DNA of 64,000 nucleotides. It comes from Melanocharis versteri (lineage: Eukaryota > Chordata > Aves > Passeriformes > Melanocharitidae). Of the stretch, positions 25,101-36,929 are shown in pieces (positions within the stretch are counted from its first letter, which is position 1; each line of letters opens with the position of its first letter). The notes below the pieces were generated by a model that had not been told where the DNA came from, did not search any database, and saw only the letters and a program-made list of their open reading frames with translations. Where the stretch lies: contig VZTG01001880.1 in NCBI GenBank assembly GCA_013397845.1, positions 832,359-896,358 on the forward strand, read 5' to 3'. The position numbers and the translations under genes were made by a program.

Positions 25101-26415
25101 TTTCTTTCTTAGCAGCATTATCTAAAACTTTCAGAACAGTGCACCAACAGCATAGGGGTTTTTCTTTTAATGTGGGGAGATGAGGGAAAATGTATTGAAG
25201 CAGTTGCTAATAAACTTTTCTTTATGTCCTTGTGGCCCCACTCAAATAGCTTGTTGAAGCTGATGGTGTTATGAAACATCAGCATAAATAATACGAAGTG
25301 TGTGTGGAGCCTCCATCATGGGAGGTCTGTGGGAGCAGACAAGATAACCATTTGTCTGAAGTTAGAGGGTTGTAGTGCAGGAAGAAGAGTTGGAAGAGCT
25401 CTCAAGCCTTCTTCTAGAAATTGTTGTGAGTAGTCTGTGTGCATTTAAGTAGAAGAAATCATGCCTGAATAGCCAGGCAAAGTTGTCTCCAAAGTAAGTT
25501 ACGTAATGTAGAGAGTGGAATTTCAGTCTGTAACCTGTTATCACAATAAGTATCTTTGCAATTTTAGCCTAGAATATGAAGTCTGCTGCAGAATTTAGTG
25601 TGATAAATTTGGGCTTATGTATAGAGCCATTACATGGGTTTGGTGATGATTCATCATCTGTGGTACAGTGTAGGATATATTTTCACTTGGTATCTTCAGT
25701 TTTAACAGGGAACTTGAATTACAGCTTTTGTTGGTTTTTGTGCAATTTGGTGATATCTCTTGTAGTATGTTTGTAAATGTTGGGAGGGCTGTTGTCCAGG
25801 GAGAGCATTCACCCACACAGAGTTGTAAGCCAGATTTATCATCTCTGTAAGCATATCCAACTCTCAATAAAATAATTTTAATTCTCACTCTGTGTATTGT
25901 TCTGGTTTTCCCCCTGTGAATACTTAAAGGTAATGGTAATGCTGATTTGTGAGAGATGGACTCCTGTGGTCACATTTTTTGAGTGACTAGAAAGAGGGTG
26001 TTTGTGTGAGATTATCCTTCAGCACTTTTTGAGCATTAATAGTTTTTTGCTTTGTGGAGTCTGCATTCGGTTAGTTATAGGATTTTAACTCAAAACAGGT
26101 CTCTGTAAAAACAAACAATGGGTTTTAAATTTTTTTAGTATTTGTGAAATTGTTATTCCCATAAGCTTAAACTGAGTAAGACATTTCACTTGAGAGTGGT
26201 ATTGGAAAGGTACTTATAAAATATCGTGGTCCCCGAAATGGTTCTTTATTTCTGTGACTGTTTTCTAGGTCTAAGTGGTTTTTTGCAAATATCATACTCC
26301 CTTTTGTCATTTCCAGAATGTCCTTTAGATTGCTGCAAGTTTGAAAAACGTGTTCTAAATAATGTTATTCTAAAGGTGAAATCAGTGTTGTTTTTTTTTT
26401 TTTTTCTCTTTACAG
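22187..26415 (+). other. TTC27: TTC27 intron between exons F and G (4.2 kb)
   Basis: Donor gtaagt; acceptor ctctttacag ending at 26415, preceded by a 15-T run at 26391-26405 that makes a very strong pyrimidine tract. I identify no transposable element or RNA gene. The sequence between is ordinary AT-rich intron. Confidence 0.85.
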
Positions 26416-26482
26416 TATAGACTTCCAAAAGAACAATCCAATACACAAATTAACTGAAGAGGAACTTCTGGCTTTTACTTCA
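26416..26482 (+). CDS. TTC27: TTC27 exon G (small internal coding exon)
   Basis: The exon is only 67 nt, entering in phase 2 and leaving in phase 0. After the carried TG it reads CIDFQKNNPIHKLTEEELLA and FTS. Human TTC27 has CTNFQKNNPVHTLTEVELLAFTS at this place (from memory), so the match is unambiguous. The acceptor follows a long T tract; the donor is a full-consensus gtaagt at 26483. It is the shortest exon here and sits before the 25 kb intron, so skipping would shift the frame. Confidence 0.94.
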
Positions 26483-28643
26483 GTAAGTAACTTACCTGGC
26501 ACTTAGTAAACATGTTTTCACTCAATATTTAAGTACCAAGCAATAATCTGTCAGTCACACTAATCAGGAAACTGTTTGTAAACCAAATTCATGTTAGTAG
26601 TCAGATGTTTCATTAATTCTTTCTTATTTCAAGAAATTAAAGTATGCTGAAGTTTAACCTTATTTTCAGCCATCATCATGCAGGAAAAACTTGACATCTA
26701 AAAATTTAATTTCACCTCAAAACACATACAAAGCATTTTTATGTGTTTAAGTTTTATTCTCTATATGAATTATAACATAATATGCAACTGTATGATTTTA
26801 CAGCAAACTCTTCTTGTGACACTAGTGTTGAAAGTGCTTCTCTTTAAACAGTGTTTAAGAGGAGTTCTAAAGATTCTGACTTTATTCTGTCAGATTTATT
26901 CAGTCTGTATCAGATGTTCTGCTTAGACGTTTCTTCCCAATTCAGTGGCTGATTTGCTGCAGAACAAATCTGTAACTTCTAATGAAGCTTTGAAAATTCT
27001 CAGTATTTTTTGATGTAATTTTTTTTTTACATGCGACAAAGAACAATTTGCTTCTTCCTTAATCTTTCCTGCTTTTGTGGGGTTTTCAACATTAGTTTAG
27101 ATGGGAAGGTGTAGGAGGAAAGGCTTGTTGTGTTGCCTTTTTTGCTTACTTTGCACAATGTTAGACTTAAGTTTGGGTGCAGTAAAGAGGACTTGCTCTC
27201 CTACCCAAGCCTTGTAGTCAGAGACTGTATTGCTGTAGTAGTGTCATCTGAAAAAGTAAATTATTGGATTTCAGCAAAAACCCCTTTGATTTCGCCTGAG
27301 CTGGAATCTTACCACTGACACTTGGAGTTATGTGGAAGGACTAAGGACAGTAACCTAAGGTTAACTGGTAATGTTTGGCTGAGGATTTTTTTGTAAAAGG
27401 AAGGTCTATCTATAAAAAAGATAATCCTAATCTTACTAGATAAATGTAAAATAGGTTAGTTTAAAAGTAATGTTTGTTTAGGTCCCTCTGTTAATACAGT
27501 ACATGTAAGAGGGGATGCATGAGGGAACGAAGTGAATTGCTGTAAAATGGTTTGGGTTTTGTAGGTTTTCTGTTTGTTGCTACAATGATTGTAGTGATAC
27601 AATTCCTCATTATATAATTTGTGGAGTATTTTGTTTTGAATGACAGTGTTGTTCTGGGTTTGGTTTGGGTTTTTTTCCCTCAAAGGTAGGAATAGAGAGC
27701 AGGAAAAAGTGGAAATGTAGAAAAAATGAGACTGTCCACTCTCCTTTCCTATTGTAGTCATTGAAGTATCCGGTAAGAATATTAGAGAATGGTGACCATT
27801 AAAGGAAAACAAAAGATTACAGAAATAGTAAATACATACAAAGTAAGGAAGTGTACACATAGAAAAAGCGTGTAGGAGTGACACCAAACTGGTGAAGATG
27901 CTTAAACAATTACAATACAAATTTCCCCCCAAAAGTGATGTTAATACAAATGTATGAAGTTTCAAGACACACATGCAATTTCATTAAAACGAACCCTGCC
28001 ATTTTTGTTGTTAAAATAATGTTAAAACAGTATATAAAACTATAGAAATAGGGTTTTCTGTGAAAACTCAGAATCTTGCTTCTCATATTTTATTTCCAAA
28101 CTCCCTGGACTATTTTTGTATACCCCTTGCTTCAGTTTCCTCATGACCCACTGTTGTTCACATCATTCTTGGGTGGAAAAGCAGCCATTATGTACCCGAA
28201 TATTGAGATAACTTCTCCATATTTTAATATTAAATGGAGTGATATTGTGATAATAGAACGTCTTAAACAAAATTGGCCCTGCTCCTGTAGTGATGTACTT
28301 TCAGAATAATGAAGTAGGTGTGGGGTTTAACTGTTTTAATACTTGAGTTTTCCAACATTTAAATAATTTAAAGTTTTACAGCAGAGTAGAAAAAGTCAAG
28401 GTAGCTTGTACACTAGGGAAGAAAGATAATCAGTCTTCCTGTGATCCTTTATGTGACATTGCTTGACAGACAGTATTACCTGTTAGTTCAGATGTAAGAG
28501 ATGTGTTGGGTGAATTCTTCATCACGATTGGAAAATTAAACTGCATTTTTCTGCCATCTAGTGGCTGATCCCTCAAAAATCACAGGACAGCTGATTAACT
28601 TACTCTTTAATTATTATATTGCAATGACTATGGGGAGCTTATG

Positions 28644-28673
28644 TTTTTATTTATTTATTTATTTGTATTTTTA
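28644..28673. repeat. (TTTA)n microsatellite
   Basis: Several tandem TTTA units followed by an imperfect T/A-rich continuation. Confidence 0.85.
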
Positions 28674-29929
28674 TAGGGCTGCTAAGTCACCTATGGCTTG
28701 CTTCACACTTGTAAGATCAGCAGCCCCTATCAGGTTAGAACTCCAGAGAAACAGCTGAGAGATCTGTGTAGGCTTCCCTATCACTTTGTGCTCAGAGTAG
28801 CAAAAAAGGAAGGGTCTATGGCAGTAGATGAACAGGAATGTAGATCTCACTAGTAATGCAAAATTCAATGAACAGCAGTGACATAAAGAAGTAGCTGGTA
28901 GTCTAAATATTAGAGTAAATAATTTACTGAAAAGTAGTAGATTTTGGTGTCAGAATAGTGTTCTTTTAAACTTTTGCTTAATGTTTCCATTAATTGGATG
29001 CAGGGACACAACTGAATCTTAGAATTATTTTCTCTTTTTATCTTGACCTATGGTCCCAAAACACACACAACAACAAGTATGAATTGTAATAACACTATCC
29101 TAGATATTTCCTGGAAGCTAAAACCAGGAATCAGATATTATCTTATACGCGTTCTTTTCAATAAATGTACCTTTTGTGGCATTTGCATCTGAGCCTAAAA
29201 TTGTGAATAGTCACTGCAGAATTTCATGATGAAATCTCTGAGCTCTTTTGTGTCTTAGACCTGGGTCACTGAGGCAAATCCACCACTGCGTTCCCTGGCA
29301 GTAGGGATGTTCTGTGTCCATGATAACACAGCCTCGTGTGACTGTTAACACAGCCTTGGTTCCTACAGCATCTGCTAGCTGAGTAAATTAAATGGCACCA
29401 TAGCTGTTATCACTTGTATTTAAGGTATTTACCAAGCTTTGGTACTGCCAAAACAGGCAAATGAGCACTATATCAATGCTGCTCTAGTAATTTCTTTAGC
29501 ATCAAACTGCTCTGTGTGTGTGTGTGAGCAGGCATCTTCTCAGCCTACATGTGGATTCCTAAATCTGCAGGCTGGTTAGATGGTTGTCATGCATTCATCT
29601 GATATCTACTGAAATTCATGTTTCCTCAAAAGAGAAAGGCATTTCAAGTTATCTTAGGAAACTTGAAAAAATACAAGGTGTTTTCAATTGATCAGTGGAT
29701 CATCAAGAGATCCTCTTGCTTTGGACACTGCAAAATAAATGCGTGTGACATGCAACTTCTCTCGAGCAGAGAGAATAATGATCTAGGTAGTACGAGAGGG
29801 AAGGGATGATCAAATTGATCTCAAGTAGATGATGTTGTCCTGCCTTGTAGTAGGTGCAGTTTGAAAAACTGACATTCTAAACTCCCTTTTATATCTGTAA
29901 AAGTTGAAAATTACTGGATCTGTAAGAAA

Positions 29930-29962
29930 TATCTATATATCTATATCTGTATCTATATCTAT
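29930..29962. repeat. (TATATC)n-type microsatellite
   Basis: Imperfect tandem atctat and atatct units. Confidence 0.85.
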
Positions 29963-31400
29963 AAAACAACATAGCTTATAATACTAAAAATAACACCATT
30001 AATTCACTGCTTGGCAACTGCAGTCAACTACAAAAGGATTGCTGCTTTTCATTTCTGAAGTCACTTGGGAATAGTTGCTATTGTCCTAAAAGCACTATCT
30101 TTTGTAACTAAGAATTGCTTTCAGTGTTGCTCATATTTGAAGTAACTTGTAAGCATGTATGTAGTCTCGTTGGCTGGGATAGGAGCTCTTGTAACAAGAA
30201 TTTGGACTTAAATTTTGAGATGTTCTAGTCAAATTTCTTAACCCATCAGCATAATATTTCAACTTTATGATGTTAATCCAGAAGTGAAAATAGACGTGCT
30301 AGATTTTTTTTTCTCCTTATAGTTCAACTGTTGATACAGTATCTTTACATGAGAAGTAATGCAGCTTGCATTCTACATTTTAGCATAAGACTAAACACAA
30401 AATAAAACTTTTTTTGAGAGGGATTAGATATTATTTTATTCACACTTAATAGTTTAGGGAAACAATTAAATTTTTTTAAAATTAATTCTATTATGGTAAG
30501 CACTTGCTCTTCTAAGAATGCTAAGGTATTTTTTAGAAACCAAATATCACAAAAGCCACTTTGGAGACACAGTTATGCAGTTGGTATTTGGTGAACTTTC
30601 TTATTACCTAACTGAATATTGCATTCAAAAGCCATTTTAAGAGAGGGATGGTGGGACAGTAAAGCAGTAGTGAGACTCAGTGCTTCTCTGGTAGAATTAC
30701 TGGTTTCTTCCTTTTAATAAAATCTTTCCCCAGGGCTTTGTGTAGAGGATGTAGAAAGTAGATGATGCAAGAAACCAAAGAACTAAATCAGTGCTGCTTT
30801 TACATTGAGATTTTGTAGCTTAGTTTACTCCCAGGTCCCCAAGTTAATTTTACAATGCCTAAATGTGCTTTCTTATGTTCTTTAATTTCAGTGGATTGTT
30901 TCCAATGTAAAAATACAATTGTGAAGTTCTGCTGCATTTTATATTGGTCAGCAATTTTTCCCTAGAATTACAAAAGTGCATCACTGAGCTGTAAATCAGT
31001 GGCCAAATTACTTTTTTTAGAAAAAAATTCCTTTTAGTAAATAAGCAAAAGTAAGCCTTAAAATAATTTCCATTAAATATTTGTTGTTTGTATTATTTCA
31101 AATAGGTAGTGCAGTTCAGACAGTATAGCAAAGAGGAGATGAAATGTACAACAGTGCTATGTAAGTGTACATGATATTAAAAAAAAAATTGAAATTACAT
31201 TTAAAGCTTTTTAAAGATGTTTGTGATGTGAACATAAGTTCTAGAACCGGAGACTGCAAACTATTTCTGAAATGTAAAATGCTCCAGGAACACATGAAAC
31301 CTCTATTTAAGAACTGATAAATATTCCTTTATGTTATAATTTTAATATTATGCAGTTCTTCCAGAGAAATAGGGAAAATATTAAATACTGGCTGGTGTTG

Positions 31401-31428
31401 CATTTTTCTCTTGCAAAAGAGAAAAATG
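31401..31428 (+). repeat. 12-bp perfect hairpin with GCAA tetraloop
   Basis: CATTTTTCTCTT (31401-31412), loop GCAA (31413-31416), then the exact reverse complement AAGAGAAAAATG (31417-31428). On the + strand the loop fits the GNRA rule for stable RNA tetraloops. A second small stem TTCTTT/AAAGAA with loop TTTT follows at 31431-31446. The pair lies in the large intron with no gene nearby; function is unknown. Confidence 0.9.
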
Positions 31429-34400
31429 TTTTCTTTTTTTAAAGAAAGGCTAATAAGACTAGACTCTGCAATAAAAGTTCTTAGAGCTTCATAGAAAGCT
31501 TATACTATAGCTTATAGTTTACATACTGGGGAAACAATTCCGTGTTTCGTGGTCTAATATGACACTCCAACAAATATCCAAGATTAAGGAGCTGCAGCTG
31601 GTCCTTAAAATTACCCATTCCATCTGTTGAAGCCCTTGCACAGTCCAGGAGAAATGGTTTTTGTGGTAAATGTGATGAGCACTTAGCCCAGTGTGGGAGA
31701 ACATTACTTTTTTCCCTTATTAGCGTGTTATGATCAAGGGACATTGAGTGGCAGCAACAGTATTAACCTGCAGGGGACTGAGAAGAGAAAGTAACCAGAA
31801 ACTGTGAAGGAGAAGCCTTGCTTTGTGCACCCCACATCTTAGCCCCATCTTTGCATCCTTTGGAATCCATGGAAGATGAGAAGGAATAGAGGAGAGACCA
31901 TGGAAAATGTAGTTGCTTTGGTTTCTTATAACTCTGAGGCTTCTCAGGATTTACGGAGAGTAGAACAGTTGTTTTTTTTATTAAGTGGTGAAAGAGGGAA
32001 AAGGAAGCTCTGGCAATTCTTCTGTCTGTGGACACTTTGAACAGGTGAGGATATCTTTCTTAAAGAGGGAGAAAAACCCAGTGTAATAACTTGTATTTTG
32101 CTTGGACTGAAAAACTGAAGTTATTTACCATCTTCTAACCAAAATAATGTATCATTCTGAAATTGTTCCAGTAATGCTGTGAGGGATACAAAGGTCTGAT
32201 CAAGGACTTGGAGAATGTGGAAGGAGTCTGCAAAATCTAAGGAATACTATTATTCCAAAGATAGACCAGATGGGAATGTTTTTCCGCTGTATTGAGCTAC
32301 TGATTCCATAAGAGACTGTTTTTACTAAGGAATTTTAGAATGGTTGGATGTATTTTTTTTCAAGAGGTGGGCATTTATTGAGTGTAATAGAAGCTGATGT
32401 TGTATGGTACCTTTGAAAATCACAGTGAAGAATTATAGTGCGCATTTTATTGAGTGTGTGTGTATGAATATGCATATATGAATACTTTTTCTGCTTTTCA
32501 CTGTAGAAGGGGGCTTTGGGAGGAGGGAGTGGAAGGTGGAAATGGAAATGCTTTGTTTTTCTCATCTTTTCTATGGCATTTGCAATATTAATGTGGAACT
32601 AGGGAGCAATCAAATCACGGCATACGATATTTTTAATGTTAAGCCTTCCTATCAAAACTCTATAAAACTAGCATGCCAATTTGGTTTCTAAGTAGAAGTT
32701 GTTTATGTAGCTTAAATAAAAGCAGTGCATTTTTCTCTGCTGAGAAAATGGCTGCAGTTTTTTAGTGTTTTATAAGCAGCAAGAGTATTGAAAAGCTCAT
32801 TAAGAGTGCCATGTGTCTCTACTGCTGTAACTTTTGTGGCTTTATAAAAAGTTTCTTTCACTTCTTTTCTAAGCTGTGTTGCCCATTTTGAATAGCCTCT
32901 GTTGGTTACAAGATTATAACACTGCAAAGGCTTTCTCTCAGCAAAGCCCGCTAGTTACTAGTGAGACTTTTTTAAAGTAAATGAATTCAAAGCTAGTCTA
33001 TTCTTTTTTTTTCTTCATTTATTTTTTTCTTCTAAAGACTTTTATTCAAAAGTCTGAATCATTTTGCAGGAATGTCGGGACCTAAACACTTGCTAATTTA
33101 ACGCATGTATGCCTTCTGGCCCATCACACAGTACTGGGAAATCAGATTGAGTATAGCAAAAGAGAAGCTGCCTCTTTCTGCTGCATGTGCAAAGACTCGA
33201 CTGGATCTCTTGGAAGCTTATTCACAAAGCGTCTGGTACTCGGGTTTGCAGTGTTTTGTGAGAAGGAGACCGGCCTGCTGTTGTCAGTTATGTTTGCTGC
33301 TCTTGTATGCCTTTAGCTGCTTTAGAATAAAGTAACTGGGTGCTGTAGTACATGTGTTGCAGGGCAGGGGTGAAGCTTGCATTCCTTTCCAAAACTGGGA
33401 TTAAGTAACAGTCTGTCTGATGTTGGTTTATTTTACAAAATATCAAATTTCAACATAATTGACACTTTTATCCCTTTCAACTTCGTTCTCCTCTGTGGTC
33501 TGCATTCTTCCCTCAGTCCGTGGGATCCACAGCTCTGCTTGCATCATATCTTGCAAGAGATGATTCCTGATTTATTGTGTGCCCTTCTGAGCAAGAAATG
33601 TGGGATAGCCTTCCCTTTCTAGCATAGTGTGCTCTTTTGTATAATCCGTGCAGAATTACTCATGCAGTAGATTTTAGTGGGCTCACTGAAACTGCAGTGG
33701 TAAAAGAACATAAAAATCATCTTTAAATATTAATAGATTTTTTGGCTGTCTAATGATTTGAGAAGCTAAGCAGGCAAATTTGATGACAGTTAATAACATT
33801 TTTTCCCACAGCAGCCTTTCTTCTCCCCCTCCGCCTTCCTCTTTATCTATCAGCAGCTCACTTATTTTTTCTAGCAGCCTCTCTGACAGCCAGTTGACAT
33901 GTCCCAGGCTTCCCATCCCCCTCTCATGTCCTTCAGCATTTATAACTATTATAATTTACTTCAGCAAGAAAGATTTCATTGCAACAAGAAGGTGAAATTA
34001 AACTCCCTATTCAACAAAATGCTGTCTGAGGTATCACCTGAAGGACTTAAGACATTCTCACTATGCTGTCTGATGTTTAGTAACTCCTTTTTGATCATGC
34101 TATGACGATCGGTTCCTGTGTGTTCAGTAGTAGCAGTCACTTTCTTTAGTGACTTATATTCTGATATGACCGTTTGGCTGGAGAGGGTGCAGATGAACTA
34201 AACAAGGCGTAAATCCAATCCTCCCTTTTTTCAAAGTAAATTTTTTGGTTTTTTACTATATATGAGGAAGAATTATTCTTAAAATTTATACAGCTATTGT
34301 AATGTCTTGCCTTCATCTTCTCTACCTGCCTAAATATCATCCCTTTATTTGTTTTTCTTCCTAACCCAATACTTCAAATATTACTCTAATCTTGCTTGTT

Positions 34401-35279
34401 CCATAGCATCTGAAAAAATAAAGGTGGTTGAATTCTTGTTTGCTAGTGTCTGAACAACTTGAATTTAATTTTCTCTGATGTTATCATGTCTATGTTTCAA
34501 CTGGAAGTAGAACATTTTTCATATCAGTACAACAAAGAATCTTTATGGTCTATGTTAAAGATGAAATATAGAACAAGTAACAGATTTTTTGTGACTTAAT
34601 ACACATTAGGATAGGTTTGATTACAATATCATAATCTTTGATTGCAGTCATGAAATATGTGTTTTTTCTTCCCTCCCAAGGTGTCTGAAATTTGCAAATC
34701 TGATACTCATTGATTCATTTATCATCAGTAAAATGTCACTGTCCTATTGTTCTTGGTTCTTTTGGATGCAGTCAGTTATAGCTATTCTATTCTAGCTGCT
34801 TTGGGAAAACATATGAACTTGATAAGCAATAAATCTATCTTACCCTATTTCTGCAAGACTTTCTTTTTCTATTCCCTCAAAATTAGGGATGAAAAACTGA
34901 AATTACTCCAATGATTCTTCCTTTCTTTAATTTTTTTTTCTTTGGTCTTTTTTCCTTTTGAAGGTTTCCTTTTTAGGTAGCCAAGCTACTAGAAAGGATT
35001 TCTAATTGGTATTTTCTTTTGTACATTTATTGACAGACAGTTCAAGATTCTTGAGGAAAAAATGCTTAATCAATTTCTAAGTCTATAAACCATGGACTTT
35101 TTGGAGTAGCTATTTTTGAAAAACTTTGCAAAGAAACACTTACAGCTCAGATTCATGGAAATACTCCTTTACTTGCTTAGCCATCCTCCTCTGAGTGAAC
35201 CCCGATGTGTTCAGCAGCGATCTTGGTTATGGTTTTGTACATTGTCCTGCCCTTGTATGAGGAGTTAGTTGGCTTCAGT

Positions 35280-35360
35280 ATATTGTGGAAAAACATGGTG
35301 CCGTCGAGGTTACAGAAGGACAAAGATTAAGCAGCTCCAATTCTGGTATTTCCACAATAT
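35280..35360. repeat. 12-bp perfect inverted repeat, 57-nt spacer
   Basis: ATATTGTGGAAA (35280-35291) is exactly reverse-complemented by TTTCCACAATAT (35349-35360). The spacer contains CpG-bearing sequence (ccgtcgagg) that is rare in this intron. It ends just upstream of the hairpin at 35369-35440. Confidence 0.85.
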
Positions 35361-35368
35361 TTCCTTTC

Positions 35369-35440
35369 CTTTCTTTTATCAGAAGCAGCACTTTTAAATA
35401 GAAAAATGGAATTTTAAAGTGCTGTTGGCCAGAAAGTAAG
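35369..35440 (+). ncRNA. Candidate pre-miRNA-like hairpin (speculative)
   Basis: A 72-nt imperfect hairpin. The outer stem CTTTCTTTT (35369-35377) pairs with GAAAGTAAG (35432-35440) with one T:T mismatch and a terminal T:G wobble. An internal loop follows. The inner stem AGCAGCACTTT (35384-35394) pairs with AAAGTGCTGTT (35416-35426). After one T:T mismatch, AAAT pairs with ATTT around an 11-nt loop. About 24 pairs in total, in the pre-miRNA size range, in the sense orientation of the host intron. The 3' arm carries AAAGTGC, the seed type of the miR-17/93/302 superfamily (from memory). No UGUG loop motif or clear CNNC element is visible. It could be a chance fold. Confidence 0.25.
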
Positions 35441-36708
35441 ATGTTGAGGTTACATTAATTTGTGAAACATTTAAATACGTCTGTATGGAGGGTGTATGTA
35501 CATTTATTTCATGTGTATTTATAGAATGCTTGAATTCAAGTACCGATCACATATTATATGACTAAAGGGGGGAAGCTTTTATTCTTGCCAACAGGACCCC
35601 ATTGCTCAGCTGTTTTTTTTTTTTTCTTCCAGAAGTAGATTTTTACTGGTATAATTTACAGGCCAATAAAGAAAAGTGTTATTTTTAGTACATATTTGTC
35701 ACATCAAATATGCAGGAAAACTTCATAAGGTAATTCACATGAAGTGTTTGTGACCCTTATGAAAAGTAATTTCCATTTATGCAAATACATGGATAAGAAA
35801 GGTTCAAATTCATTTGATGAAGGTTAGCCCACTGCATCAGGAAGTAGAACCAATGCCAGCTCATTTAGTGGACTGTTCAAGCAATGTGTATCATAAACGA
35901 GTCTCATGATTACTGTGAGAAATTTCAGACTATTTTTCTGGTATAATTTATATGCCTAGCATATAGTATATATGATAATATGGCATAACATAAATACTTC
36001 TGACATGTTTGGATTGGCTGCATTAATCATAGCAAGTAGAGCTGTTAGTTATGAAGACTATTCAAATAAAGGCCAATAAAATGTTTAAAAGCATCATGTT
36101 CTGCATGTTTCAATTTGCAAAAATGTTTTAAAATATTTGCACTGTTTAATGTTTTTCTATCTGGGAAGCTGAGATTTGGGGCTTTTTTCTGAACTGAAAT
36201 AAAAATCATGACACTAGGTATTAGTTGATATATTTTGACATATTTGAGATTTTACTGTCTAGTCTATATTATCCTTAAGCATGTCTTGCATTAATTAAAT
36301 TGGAGCTTGGGCTTTTTTTTCCTTCTTGAAAGACTTCATGTCTTGTGTCAGCTAGATTTTTTTTGAGTACATTTGTCAGAATACATTGGCCAACACATTC
36401 TCCAATGAATTCTGTCTAGTCTAGACAAAAGATGAGAGACAAAATATTTTTTACAGATTTCTATAAATAGACTGTGAAAAATTTTTCTGTGCTGTAAGAT
36501 TAGATGTTTGATTTCATAATTGCAGCACTAGAAGCGGGAAAGCATATGCATTGGGTATGGTACCTAATTTTTTTAATTATCTGTAGTAGGCAAATGTTTA
36601 TTTCTGTATGTTGTAGCTGCAATAAAGCTGGAAAGTTGCAAACCGTAGGGGTAGCTAATTAAAAAGATTGCCTCTTTTGTTTGTCGAAGTAAAATGTCTT
36701 TGTAGCTT

Positions 36709-36929
36709 CTTCAGACTAGATACAAGGTGGAAATTTTTTATGAAGACGGTAGTGAAGGACTGGAACAAGTGTGGTAGATGCGCCATCCCTGGAAACATTC
36801 AAGGTCAAATTGCATGAGGTTCTGGCCAACCCAGTTGATCTAGTTGAAGATGCCCCTGATCATTGCAGGGAGATTGGACTAGATGGCCTTAAAGGGTCAC
36901 TGCCAACCCAACCCATTCTGTGGTTCTTC
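36709..36929 (+). mobile_element. CR1 LINE, 3'-end fragment
   Basis: Plus-oriented CR1 end. It starts near cttcagactagatacaaggt, then has gccatccctggaaacattca, a gagattggactagatggcct core and ccaacccaacccattctgtg at the 3' end. This is the usual order of the avian CR1 3' UTR. The tail octamer is degenerate (attctgtggttctt). About 220 bp, 5'-truncated, no coding capacity. Confidence 0.92.

Noticed and set aside
27456..27974. 172-codon open frame on the minus strand
   Set aside because: The translation is rich in L, F, C and S, as expected from complemented AT-rich DNA. It contains no domain I recognise and no splice or promoter context, and it lies inside the large TTC27 intron.
33780..33995. 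Pyrimidine-rich stretch with open frame (SSPPPPSSLSISSS-like)
   Set aside because: The translation is a low-complexity product of a C/T-rich run, not a gene.
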